Origin: Ophiobolus disseminans
Taxonomy: Eukaryota; Ascomycota; Dothideomycetes; Pleosporales; Phaeosphaeriaceae
Direction of reading: 5' to 3'
Assembly: GCA_010093685.1 (NCBI GenBank)
Contig: MU006229.1
Span: 248,001 to 312,000, forward strand
DNA: 64,000 nt
Shown here: positions 53,094 through 62,700 of the stretch, one piece after another
Layout: every line of letters begins with the position of its first letter
Position numbering within the stretch: the stretch's first letter is position 1
The notes under the pieces: model-generated
Database searches by the model: none
What the model saw: the letters and a program-made list of their open reading frames with translations, nothing else
What the model was told of the DNA's origin: nothing
Made by a program: the position numbers and the translations under genes

Positions 53094-54128
53094 TCACATA
53101 ACCACGCACCCGCACCCACCAAGCTTGCCCCTCTCCTTCTTGTCCTTGACATCCTCCACCATCCTTCCCGTACTAACCCTCCTCCTCTCCTCATCCAAAT
53201 CCATCATACTCTGCACCCTCGCAAACGGGCCCTCATCTACCTCGATCAGCGCCTTCTTGCGCTCCAACTCGTCGCGACCAGGCGTGCTGAAAATGCTGTT
53301 CTTGCTAGCCGTGGATAAGAACGTGGTGTGCGAGGTAGCGGAGATGGATATGCGGTTTGCGGATGGCAGGGGCTTGCGCGGGAAGGGTGATTGGGAGGGG
53401 GTCGTGGGGGAAAGATTGGGTGCGGCGGTGGGTGTGAAGGTGGGAGGGCCGGGAGGGAGGAAGGATAGCTCGTTTGTGGCGGTGGGGAGGCGGAGAGGGG
53501 TGTAGGCCTGGCGCTTTTGGGCGCGCGTCATGGGGGTGGGTGTGTCCGGTGCTGGAGGGTCGGCGTCGGAGTCTGAGTCTTCTTCGAGGAGTGGGCCTGG
53601 TTCTGAGTCTTCTACGAGGATCGGGCCTGGCTCTGTGGATAGGACTTGCACTTGCTCTGCGATTTGCTCTTGGTGTCGCTCTTCCTCCACGACTTGTTCT
53701 TGCTCCGTCGGCTGTTGCTGCTCGTCCACAATCTCGCCTTCCTTTTGTACCTGTTCTTTGACTGGCGCTCCAACGTACGCGCTCAAACCTGGCGGCGTCG
53801 AAAACGGCCTCTTCCGAGGTGACCTGGAGCGCGACTTCACGGGCGACGAACGACCAGATGTTGCGCCGCCTCTTCGCAAGCCAGGTAAATTTTCAAATCC
53901 TCCATTCTCAGCTTGCAGTACATACCGCGCATACATTGCCATCTCAGGCGAACCGAGCGCATGTTCGCTCTTCGGGCGCGGTAACGGCAGACCCGACTTG
54001 AAGGTCTCGTGACCGCTTCCTGGAGGCGAGGGCGTGACGGCGCGGATGGTGGAGTGCGCTGTTGATGGGCGCACGGGAGACGTGGGTGTCGGGGGAGGTT
54101 GAGGACGTGGGCGGAAGTGTGTTGACAT
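53094..54128 (-). CDS. Disordered protein with CAAX box CVVM
   Basis: 344 aa from ATG 54128 (MSTHFRPRPQPPPTPTSP); the frame is open to 54395 but that extension lacks protein character. Mostly disordered: Pro/Ser/Thr-rich start, an SR/RK block (SRSRSPRKRPFSTPPG), a Gln/Glu-rich helix (EQVQKEGEIVDEQQQPTEQEQVVEEERHQEQ), two acidic repeats (VEDSEPGPLLEEDSDSD) and a helical segment near the end (RVQSMMDLDEERRRVS). The final residues GGCGCVVM form a CAAX box with an extra Cys two before, so farnesylation plus possible palmitoylation and membrane attachment are predicted. It shares the ending with the 60951 gene. Confidence 0.7.
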   Translation of the reverse strand: MSTHFRPRPQPPPTPTSPVRPSTAHSTIRAVTPSPPGSGHETFKSGLPLPRPKSEHALGSPEMAMYARYVLQAENGGFENLPGLRRGGATSGRSSPVKSRSRSPRKRPFSTPPGLSAYVGAPVKEQVQKEGEIVDEQQQPTEQEQVVEEERHQEQIAEQVQVLSTEPGPILVEDSEPGPLLEEDSDSDADPPAPDTPTPMTRAQKRQAYTPLRLPTATNELSFLPPGPPTFTPTAAPNLSPTTPSQSPFPRKPLPSANRISISATSHTTFLSTASKNSIFSTPGRDELERKKALIEVDEGPFARVQSMMDLDEERRRVSTGRMVEDVKDKKERGKLGGCGCVVM

Positions 54129-54955
54129 GTTGATGTCGTCGTTGTTGATGTCGTTCAGCGATTTCCGTGATGGCGCAGTTGATCGCCCAAAATAGTGTCG
54201 CGTGGAGTGGTCAAGTTCAGGTATTCCGGATGTCGCAAGAAAGAGGTGGGGGTGCGGACTCGGGTATGAGAGATGTGAGGTGAGTCGAGAGGGAATGAAA
54301 GTGAAGTCATTCGTTGCGTCGTCACTTTCACCGCGCCGTCCGCCTTTCCACGTGGTTGTACGTAAGCCCTCCCCACCGCGACACACCAGAAGCAAAAGAA
54401 AGCAGTACGTCGCTCCCTTGCTTTCGATTCACAGGTGTTGACAGCGAAATACGACCGGGACTCGAGACCGTTTCAGCACGATGTCCGTGTCCGGCGTAGG
54501 TCTCGGATATTTTCAGATGTAAAAGATTGCGGTTACACAAGGTACGTCATCCTCTGGATCCTCGTGACATTCACATTGAATCGGTATAGAAAGAATGCTT
54601 GAACGAGATGTGGTCAGTTGAAGGTGCGGAGTAAGCTAATGCATGCAATTTATGTAGATTGGCGAGCTGCGGGTAAACTCTTGAAGCTTTGTGTGCAACT
54701 CGACTTCGCGCGGACGACACTCAAAATGAGCGAACGGTTCAGACAATATTTTTTGACCACGTTTGATTACCATACACCTTTAAAATTTCAATGACAACAC
54801 GTTTCTTATTGTCACAATGTTTCCTTAGCAGTTACACCTGTTCATAGCCTTACAGACTTAAAATATTTTTGTTGTTTTTATTTTGTTGCTAGGTACTTCC
54901 TCGGCGTACCGCACCATGTCCGCCAGTTCCTCCGCAAGCTCAAGTGGTCCGATGA
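54129..54955. other. Intergenic, AT-rich
   Basis: Promoter side of the CAAX gene. A T-rich, A-rich stretch lies at about 54745-54895. No gene seen. Confidence 0.45.
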
Positions 54956-55165
54956 CTACCATGCTCCAGCTCCGTGTTTTTTGTTATAAGCGTCGGTCTG
55001 CTTCCGCCGCTCCTCGCTCCGTTCTTCGATCCTGATCATGGAATGTCTGACGTCTTCTGCAGTGACTGTACTCGTTTCTGGTTTGGCGAAAGGAACGTTT
55101 GGGCCACGTTCCCTGAGGGGCTTGGGCAGCTTAGGTTTATCGTTCCTGAAGTTGAAAAAACCCAT
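54956..55165 (-). CDS. Hypothetical 69-aa protein, MGFF start
   Basis: ATG 55165 opens MGFFNFRNDKPKLPKPLRERG, a possible N-myristoylation start (Gly2). A charged helical part follows (VRHSMIRIEERSEERRKQTDAYNKK). No named family recognised. A region 0.5 kb away (55931..55659) has the same plan (MG-L-F start, charged helix, YNKK near the end), which gives slight support that this is real. Confidence 0.35.
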   Translation of the reverse strand: MGFFNFRNDKPKLPKPLRERGPNVPFAKPETSTVTAEDVRHSMIRIEERSEERRKQTDAYNKKHGAGAW

Positions 55166-55658
55166 GTTGGGTACAGTCAGTGTAAGAGTTCGTTTGTTTT
55201 GATTTTTGAGAAGGTCATGGTTGACTTTGCACGGTCGAAGAGAGGTTTATCTAGACTTTGTATGTTAATAGTTGGGTGTTCGAGTTGGTATAGCGATCAG
55301 CTGCAGACCTGATCAACAAGCACATTTGCTAGCCAGTGGGGGGTGTTAATATGCGTGCACGCTTCCATGTACGGTTGGTAAGTCACATTATTCTCACTTC
55401 AGCCTTTGCGTATCGCATTGACATACCCATAGATCACAATATTCTATGTGACAACAGTACTCACGCCTTTATCGATTCAAAATGAAGCTACGATACCAAA
55501 TCTCAGACTTCACGGAGCAGAGACGCACAATAACGATGCAACTCTCAGCAGCAATGGTACGTGTGTTGCTATACATTCAACCCCATTCATATGACTATAA
55601 TCTGACAATACCACTAGTTACCGAGCTCCGTCACGAAGCCAACATCTTTGGCCGCACC
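55166..55658. other. Intergenic, no gene seen
   Basis: Between two small related ORFs. Nothing recognisable. Confidence 0.4.
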
Positions 55659-55931
55659 TCAATCCACGTGCCACACCGTTGGCTTTTTGTTGTACCGCTT
55701 AATCTCCTCTTGATCCATTTGGGTTTGCTCCGGTCGCTCCCTGTCTGCGCATTGCGCTTGACGTCGCTCTCTTGCCTCGTCAGCCTCGTGTTCCTTCCAA
55801 TCCATTTCGTCCTCTCTTCGTCTCGCTTCATTTCTTTTCCTCGTTGCCTCTTCATTTTCTCTGACTTTCCGCATAGTATAGCCTTATGCGGTCACCCTGC
55901 CGTCCTTATGGGTGCGGCTGAAGAGTCCCAT
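55659..55931 (-). pseudogene. Small MGLF-type charged ORF with an early stop
   Basis: ATG 55931 opens MGLFSRTHKDGRVTA, then TAA (55886..55884), then the same frame runs on as RKVRENEEATRKRNEARRRE to IKRYNKKPTVWHVD (stop at 55659). One C-to-T change explains the stop. It resembles the 54956..55165 ORF in plan. Could also be a simple low-complexity ORF. Confidence 0.3.
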
Positions 55932-56502
55932 GATGTGTGTCTGGTCTTGTTTTGTTTAGGATGGTTTTCAACTTGTTTAGCCCTAGAAATTTGGTTGGTT
56001 CGTTATGGTAGTAATGTTGGTTGTGGGAGTTCTGAGGGGAAGAAGTAATGACGTAGCACTCGGATCTTATGCATGGGCTCCTAGGCGCCGTTTACTCAAC
56101 CCTGCCACTTTAATACGCCTCAAGGGGGTGCTTTCGAGATCACAAATTGGAGTATCACGCATGAGGTACTTCACTCATCGAGATTGATAGCGCCACATTA
56201 CGGTGCTTCACTACTCTCGATGTCCTGAAAGTGGTACTCACGTATAAGTCACCTGTGTCACTATCCCCAGAAATTTGAAGCCATAGATTGAAGCTTGTAG
56301 TGGACAGTACTTTGTGACACCGGTACATCTTCTGCTGCGCGCTTCATATTATTAGCACATCTAAATCCACGACTGAAGGGGTTGTACGAGCTCTCGGACT
56401 AATACAGCGTCAATATACCTGCTAGAATCGAGGTTTCAACTTTGCGTAACAGTTAAAATTGTGCTCAAGGACTGCTTGTCACGAAGTCAAAATACCTTTA
56501 GC
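55932..56502. other. Intergenic, no gene seen
   Basis: Nothing recognisable. Confidence 0.4.
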
Positions 56503-56931
56503 TCAGACACGACTTTTGAAGCAACGCTCACGGAGCAGAAATTCCAAATAACAGATCACAACTAGTCCACTTCTAAACAGCACATAATGATACCACCGCC
56601 TTCTCCTCAAATTGATCCACATCCGCTCTATCTCCGGCGCATCATCTCCAAATCCAGTTTCCCAAACATCGAAACCTCTACACTCTGTCTTCTTCCACTC
56701 GCCAATTCCTAGCGGTACCGAACTTCTCTTCGGGCCACCTGCTCGTTTCGTAGCGGTTTCAGCTGTTGTGAGTCGGAGATCGCGATGTCGTCCGGTGTCA
56801 AGTAGCTCATGGATCGTGTAGAGCTTGTGGCCTTCGGTGGTTTTCCTTTGTCCTTTGCCCCGGACCTTGAAGATCACTTTTTCCCCTTCATTTTTGATTT
56901 TCGGACGTATGAGTTGGCCATGACTTTGCAA
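56503..56931 (-). CDS. Hypothetical ORF, 5' end unresolved
   Basis: Open frame of ~142 codons without an ATG at its start; it stays open upstream to about 57000 (LNPNQPHSRQVEHLQHLHRLL). It contains VIFKVRGKGQRKTT and HKLYTIHELLDTGRHRDL, and ends with a hydrophobic segment (YHYVLFRSGLVVICYLEFLL) that could be a TM helix. No family recognised. A missing first exon, gene relic or chance ORF are all possible. Confidence 0.3.
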   Translation of the reverse strand: MQSHGQLIRPKIKNEGEKVIFKVRGKGQRKTTEGHKLYTIHELLDTGRHRDLRLTTAETATKRAGGPKRSSVPLGIGEWKKTECRGFDVWETGFGDDAPEIERMWINLRRRRWYHYVLFRSGLVVICYLEFLLRERCFKSRV

Positions 56932-57219
56932 GTTGAGGAGTCGGTGTAGGTGTTGAAGATGTTCGACCTGTCGAGAATGCGGTTGGTTTGGATTGAGGAA
57001 TGAATTTGGTTATAGAGGTCTTTGAACAGAGCTCTAGAGACTTGGAGCTCGAGATTTATATGTGGGCTGCCAGGTGCTGTTGCCTGGTTCCGTCACCATC
57101 ATCGTACTCGAAGGGCGGCTTCTCGGTGACAAGTCACGATTGACGACGATAATTTAATAATGGAACGTGACGCAAGTCGCTCACAGAGTGCTTCACATGC
57201 ACAGATTAATGGAGTTAGG

Positions 57220-58073
57220 TTCAGGCCATCATTGCTCTCAACATCAACTCCGCGGTGCAACCAACGTCTCCCTTCGTAGCTTGCATAGCTAGGCTGCTGC
57301 TTGAGAAGGGTGCCAACATTGAGGTAAAGAGCAAGGACTTGTTTGGAAGTTCACCGCTCTGGGTGGCAGCGCAGAACGGGCACAAAGCTGTAGCTGGGCT
57401 GCTGCTTGAGAACGGTGCCAATGTTGAGGTAAAGAGCAAGGACTCGTTTGGAAGTTCACCGCTCTGGGTGGCAGCGCAGAACGGGCACGAAGCTGTAGCT
57501 GGGCTGCTACTTGAGAAGGATGCCAACGTTGAAGCAATAGATAAACAGGGCACAACGCCACTCTGGATGGCAGCGCAGAACGGGCACGAAGCTGTAGCTG
57601 GGCTGCTGCTTGAGAAGGGTGCCAATGTTGAGGCAATGGACAAACAGGGCATGACGCCGCTCTGGAAGGCAGCAGCAAGCGGACACGAAGCTGTAGCTAG
57701 GCTGCTGCTTGAGAAGGGTGCCAACTTCGAAGTAATAGATGACTTGAGAAGCACGACGCCGCTATGGATGGCAGCGCAGAATGGGCACAGAGCTGTAGCT
57801 GGGCTGCTACTTGAGAAGGGTGCCAACGTTGAAGCAATGGATAAACAGGGCATGACGCCGCTCTGGATGGCAGCGGCGAACGGGCACGAAGCTGTAGCTG
57901 GGCTGCTGCTCGAGAATGGAGCCAACGTTGAGGTAAAGGATAAGTTTGGCCTGACAATGCTATGGTGGGCAAAGCAGAACGGGCAGAAAGCCATAGTCAT
58001 GCTGCTGGATGAGGATGAGGATGAGGATGAGGATAGGGATGGCGATAGGGATGGCGATAGGGGACGGCGATAG
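57220..58073 (+). pseudogene. Ankyrin-repeat array without a start (3' relic)
   Basis: About eight 33-residue ankyrin units of the form GxTPLWMAAQNGHEAVAGLLLEKGANVEA, several nearly identical at DNA level. The frame is open from just after TAG at 57216 but no ATG lies before the repeats, and the first unit begins in its second half (FVACIARLLLEKGANIEVKS). It ends in an acidic microsatellite tail (DEDEDEDEDRDGDRDGD). This looks like the 3' end of a larger ankyrin gene whose 5' part was lost, unless an upstream exon exists. Confidence 0.65.
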
Positions 58074-58098
58074 GGATGGTGATAGGGGATGGCGATAG
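58009..58098 (+). repeat. GATGAG and GGCGATAGGGAT simple repeats
   Basis: GATGAG-type units followed by GGCGATAGGGAT-type units of 12 bp with some interruptions. They encode the Asp/Glu/Arg tail of the ankyrin array and continue past its stop. Confidence 0.75.
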
Positions 58099-58753
58099 GG
58101 GTTGCTATGAGGAGTCCTAATTTATTCCATAAGGTATCAAGCCGAAAGGACACTATTTTGCTAATACTTATACCTGAACCTGTGGGGAAAACTGTGTAAG
58201 CAGAGCCTTAAGCTAAAATTTGCATAATCATTCTAGTAAGTGATATGTAATGGTGACGAATGCAGTTTAGAATATCGTGTCGCTATCACAAGCAGGGAGA
58301 GTGGGCGACCCGCTCTGACTCTAGTCTTGTGGGCTCAAATTGTGATAAGTGCCAAAAATAGCCCTTTGTCTATGGATGCTTCGAGAAGGGCGCCACACTT
58401 GGTGCTGTTTTTAGACTAGCATAACTTACAATACTTGAGCTAGTGTTCTAGCGCTGCTTCACGTAAGCTTGCTAAAGTTAGCGTCCTTGAACTCTCTCGA
58501 GCATTCCAACACGGATTAATTTGGACAGCGCCCTCACTGCATAGTAGCGTCCCTAAAGCCCTGTGTAAGAAACAATTAACAGCGGGACATAAGCACGTAT
58601 TTTTCTAGTTACACGATAGAATTCTAGGAAACATATTTTTAAGAATAGACTCTGTTTAACGCGAACTTAGTAGACCATGTCGTTGAGAGATTAAAAACCT
58701 AAACACTGAAACTTTTCCTGTGCACTGGGCTTTCCGGGGCGCAGGGGGGGATA
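58099..58753. other. Intergenic, no gene seen
   Basis: AT-rich in parts (58600-58720). Nothing recognisable. Confidence 0.4.
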
Positions 58754-58975
58754 TTACTTCTTCTCCATATCCACCGAGATCCTCTTCTTAGGTAGAGATA
58801 TTTCTTCTAGCACAACACCCACCGTTTTCTTCAATTTGTGTTTGATGCTCGTCGCCTCCGTCTCACGATTGCCTGCTCTGTATTGCTTCTGAGACATTGG
58901 ATACACGACTGGAGGCCCATCGCGAGGACCTTCCCAGAGATGGTATGTTGGCACAGTGCTGCGAGCTGTTCCCAT
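58754..58975 (-). CDS. Hypothetical small ORF, 73 aa
   Basis: ATG 58975 opens MGTARSTVPTYHLWEGPRDG, with a Lys-rich end (LPKKRISVDMEKK). No family recognised; may be chance. Confidence 0.2.
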   Translation of the reverse strand: MGTARSTVPTYHLWEGPRDGPPVVYPMSQKQYRAGNRETEATSIKHKLKKTVGVVLEEISLPKKRISVDMEKK

Positions 58976-60513
58976 GGTCACTTGGACGTGTATCGAATGT
59001 AGAGGTGTCGAGTGATAGGGGTGCTGAATACGGTATTAGCGAGTTGTTTTTGAGTTCCAATACAGTCCTAGATAATGCGCCAGTACCTCGTAGGAACCGA
59101 AAAAGAGAGCTTCAAGAAGCAGTTGTCGTGTGTGAGAGGACGCCGCCGGGGCTGAAAGGTTCTTGCGTTCAGGGGGTGTTGTAAAGTTGTAATAGCTTGG
59201 TAAAATGGCTGAGAGTCTGGGGAGCTAAAATAGCGTGAGATATGCACTTAAATAGGTCCCGAGTTACTGTCTGCCATCGCGGTGTTTGACAGAGCGCCCT
59301 CAATCTACGATCTTCACGGACATTTGTGACGATCGGAATAAAATGGGTGAATGTAATTACCTCGTGAATGAAGAGCATGTGCATGTTTACGATCGGCCTG
59401 GCAAATTGAAATAGAGTGTCATAGTTTGTGCTATGACTGACTACGAAATGACGGAGTACTTTGACACTGTGCGTGGAACTTCGGCGTGACTTCCACATTT
59501 TGGGATCCGTGTCAAATATCGCTCCAGTCAGAGCTCTCCGATTCTCAACTTGTGTTGCACAGTAACAGGGTCATCCCTACACTCTCTCTTTGTTCACATA
59601 TATATAGCTCCCTTCGTTCATAGCTATTCAATCAACTCAGTCCTTCATTATTCTTCCATATCACACACGTGAGAACTTGTGATCTAGGCTGCGTCAACTT
59701 TTAAACAAAGATCTTAACACATGCCGCTCATCTCAAATACCAAGCATATAAGTCAGCCGCTTATTATGCGCAAAAGAATTCTACGCGTCTTTGTGTCGGC
59801 CCCGCGGTATTTGTCTACGAGCATCACATCGGATATCCTGTGAATATAATTGCTAGCTGCTGGCGGAAGTTGCTGATAAAAACTTAGTGGTTGGATGCTT
59901 TCAAGGTTGACGGTGATGTTAGAGATATTGATGTAATGGGTTCATGGACTTTAAATACTGGCAGAAGGTGATGACTTTTTGTATGTATGACTGTCAACTG
60001 AATCAGGTATTAAACGTCGTTTAGTCGACCCTTGAAACTTCATCCTTTGTCCATGTCTCGAGTGCGACTTTGCTCGCATCCGGTTCACGATGTGCGCCGG
60101 TCATCGATGCTATGGTTTATAGGGTTTCTGAAGGCGCGCAAATATGTAGAAGAGATGCTCTCAAAGCTTGGTAAGAATAGTATTGCAAAGAGATGGAGAG
60201 AGATGGAAAGAGGACAATAATGCGGGAAAAGGGACAAAAGCACCAACTCACGTCACACTCATACCTCCACATGCACATCCTAGTCGTCTCTACCGTCACT
60301 TCACTTCCTTCACTCCCCCTCATCACCTCCACCATCATCATCCCATCTCCGCATCAACTCTCTACCCACCCAAGCCACCATCCACGAATTTGGTCCAGAT
60401 CCCCTATCTACCCACCCAAGCCACCATCCACGAATTTGGTCCAGATCCCCTATCTACCCACCTGATGCCCGTGATCTCCTCTGCTCAACCGCTGCTACAG
60501 CATTGTCATAAAA
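58976..60513. other. Long intergenic stretch with a promoter-like start and a tandem duplication
   Basis: No gene accepted. At 59596..59607 there is a TATATATAG box followed by a pyrimidine-containing leader, but only a ~40-codon ORF follows (ATG near 59721). A 46-bp tandem duplication lies at 60361..60452. Confidence 0.4.
60361..60452 (+). repeat. 46-bp tandem duplication
   Basis: Two adjacent copies of a unit beginning TCTACCCACCCAAGCC and containing CGAATTTGGTCCAGATC, essentially identical, so recent. 46 is not a multiple of three, so it is unlikely to be in coding sequence. Confidence 0.8.
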
Positions 60514-60804
60514 TTATTGCTCTTCTTTCTCGAGCCATCGCATTTGAGTTTCGGTGATGCCGTTGGAAGCTTTGAGCTTTTCGCGGCGCTCGGGCCAGGG
60601 GATGTCGGAGAATGGAGTCTTGGGCGTGGTGGATGATGTAGATGGTGTGGGCGATGCGTATATAGTTGCGCTGGTGCTTGTTGAGTCAGAAATGATGATT
60701 CGGGAGTGTGTTTACAGGATATGTCGACGTAGAGTGCAGCAAGATTGTGTCGAGCATGTGGGGGCAGAGGTCGAGAAGAGATCAAAGTCGGGTCTCGGAG
60801 CCAT
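60514..60804 (-). CDS. Hypothetical 81-aa protein, two exons
   Basis: ATG 60804 (MAPRPDFDLFSTSAP); exon 1 60804..60716, intron of 45 bp (60715..60671; GTAAAC...CACCAG with a CTGAC-type branch site), exon 2 60670..60514. The second exon reads TPKTPFSDIPWPERREKLKA and ITETQMRWLEKEEQ, a well-formed helical C-terminus, which is the main reason for the call. Ser/Thr-rich middle. No family recognised. Confidence 0.4.
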
Positions 60805-60950
60805 GCTGAAATATGACATGGAAAATATCGCTCTCATTGATAAACCAGTGGCGTCCAATGTGACAACGTGGAGTTGAAGATGGTGACACGAAATCGCCGA
60901 TGACGTCCCACCATCAGCAACCCACCCCCGATCCGTGACCCTCGCCAGAG

Positions 60951-62450
60951 TCACATAACCACGCACCAACACCGACAATCTCTTTCGCCCTTCCCCGCGC
61001 TCCCATCAAATTCCAGATCCGGGTACAGCGCGAGAACCTGCTCTCGATACTCCTCAACCTCGCGTCTCATCAGGCTTTCGCCGAAGCTGTCGGCAGACTC
61101 ACTTCCCTTCCGAAGCGATTTGGACGATGTAGTCTCAAGAGCCATCCGATATTTTTGCGCTTCTTCCCGCTCTCGAGCTTCGCCGCGATTGCGTCGCTGC
61201 ATTTCGAGATTGTCGTATGAGATCCATGGGGGTGGACGCGGGCCGGCTTGGGTCTCAGTTAAAGAGTGAAACGACGACGAAGGGGCCAGAGGCGTGAATT
61301 GGTCGTTCGTAGGCTTTCTATCAGCGGTACCATACTCCAAGGGTTGGAGCCATGACATTTGTGATATACGATGCGGCGAAGCCGGCGGAGATAGGTCTAG
61401 TTTTACCACAGGACGTCGTCCGAATTGGTACTTGAGCTTTGCATCTTTTGGTTGCGTCCTGCGATGTGCGCGTCTGTCGTCGTTTATTTCGGGAAACATG
61501 CCGCGTGGAATATACAGCTCCTCTGATGATGGAAGTTGCGCATGCGCGTCGTCGCGACTGGATTCCCCTGGGTCGGTTTCTGGGCCGCGAAAAGACAGAT
61601 CATCGTTGTGCAGTCGCAAACTGTGAGACTGAGGTTCATCTTGAAACGTAACACTCTTCCTCGGGGATCTCGTCTGGTCATTTGTCTCGATGGTTGCTTT
61701 CAGTGGTAGAACCGAGTCCTCCTTGCCGTACCCAACCGTCGTGAAGTGGCCTTTGTAGCTGCTCCGAGACGACCTCTCCAGTTCTTGCGATATCGGGTTC
61801 AGTTCTTCTTCGAGTGCCGTAGCACTGTGCGATTGGACATCAGACTCCTCACAATCGAGATTGAGGGCAGTCTCAACCGGCAGAGGCGGCAACGGGCGAA
61901 ACACCATATCTGCATTGTTTGCATGCTGCGGGAGTGACTTTATCTGATATGCCCTAGATATTGCGACGTGGGATGGTACTGACGGGTGCATCCGCGATTG
62001 TGATTGTGTTCGGTCGTACACCAGTGGTTGATTGCCCACTAGTGGGTGGCTTCCGCGTGGAGTGACAGCTCGTGTAATGTGATTTCCATTTGCCAATACT
62101 GTGTGACGTGACGGCGAATCCGGATTGGAGGTCTCCTGTTGTTCTTTGCCATCATTTTCCCGTCTGGGCGATATTGCCAGACTGCCATCTTCCTCGACAC
62201 TTGTTGCTGGAGACCAAGTGAGAAAAGAATTCGGCGGCATCAGCGGCTCAATGTCGCGCTCTTTAGTAGAGGACTGCTGTGGGCGCAATGGCTGCGGTAT
62301 AGCCGTGTCCGGACTTGTAGGCCTTGATGATGCTTCCGTGACACAGTACGCTTGATACGGTCGTGGTTGAGGATCGATCTGTAGCAGGGGAAGAGGCTCA
62401 TTGTTTGTGCTCACCTCAGCTTCCGGAGGCATCAGACGATCAATATCCAT
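60951..62450 (-). CDS. Disordered protein with CAAX box CVVM
   Basis: 499 aa, intronless, from ATG 62450 (MDIDRLMPPEAEVS). Long disordered body with repeated LMPP phrases (about residues 6 and 70), PPLPVE, SPRKSVTFQDEP and QFGRRPVVKLDLSPPASP. A charged helix lies near the end (NLEMQRRNRGEAREREEAQKY...SLMRREVEEYREQVLALYPDL). The final residues CRCWCVVM give a CAAX box preceded by two more Cys, so prenylation and membrane attachment are predicted. Possibly a scaffold; no domain recognised. Same ending as the 53094 gene. Confidence 0.72.
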   Translation of the reverse strand: MDIDRLMPPEAEVSTNNEPLPLLQIDPQPRPYQAYCVTEASSRPTSPDTAIPQPLRPQQSSTKERDIEPLMPPNSFLTWSPATSVEEDGSLAISPRRENDGKEQQETSNPDSPSRHTVLANGNHITRAVTPRGSHPLVGNQPLVYDRTQSQSRMHPSVPSHVAISRAYQIKSLPQHANNADMVFRPLPPLPVETALNLDCEESDVQSHSATALEEELNPISQELERSSRSSYKGHFTTVGYGKEDSVLPLKATIETNDQTRSPRKSVTFQDEPQSHSLRLHNDDLSFRGPETDPGESSRDDAHAQLPSSEELYIPRGMFPEINDDRRAHRRTQPKDAKLKYQFGRRPVVKLDLSPPASPHRISQMSWLQPLEYGTADRKPTNDQFTPLAPSSSFHSLTETQAGPRPPPWISYDNLEMQRRNRGEAREREEAQKYRMALETTSSKSLRKGSESADSFGESLMRREVEEYREQVLALYPDLEFDGSAGKGERDCRCWCVVM

Positions 62451-62700
62451 GGAAGGTTTCGAAATACCCCATGAGACCAGGTCAAGTGGCGCATATATTA
62501 TCTGCTAGAGATTGTTGAAGGAGGAACATAGGCGGCGGCTCGGAAGTGACCATGGCTTAAGATCGGTGGTAAGAGAGTATTGTATATATCCAAGCCGAGC
62601 TGCACCTCTAGAGTCGTGTTCCACGGGAGATCGTGATACAGCTTGGGACCTGGGGTGAGGTCATAGCAAACACGCCCCAGCCGTGCAAACGCCAATGACC

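Noticed and set aside
57221..58153. 310-codon minus-strand ORF opposite the ankyrin array (Ser/Pro/Ala-rich)
   Set aside because: It is the antisense of near-identical ankyrin units; the repetitive STLAPFSSSSPATA pattern is a by-product of plus-strand codons.
60168..60557. 129-codon plus ORF spanning the 46-bp tandem duplication
   Set aside because: The duplication is not a multiple of three and the sequence is low-complexity Pro/His/Ser; overlaps a better minus-strand candidate.
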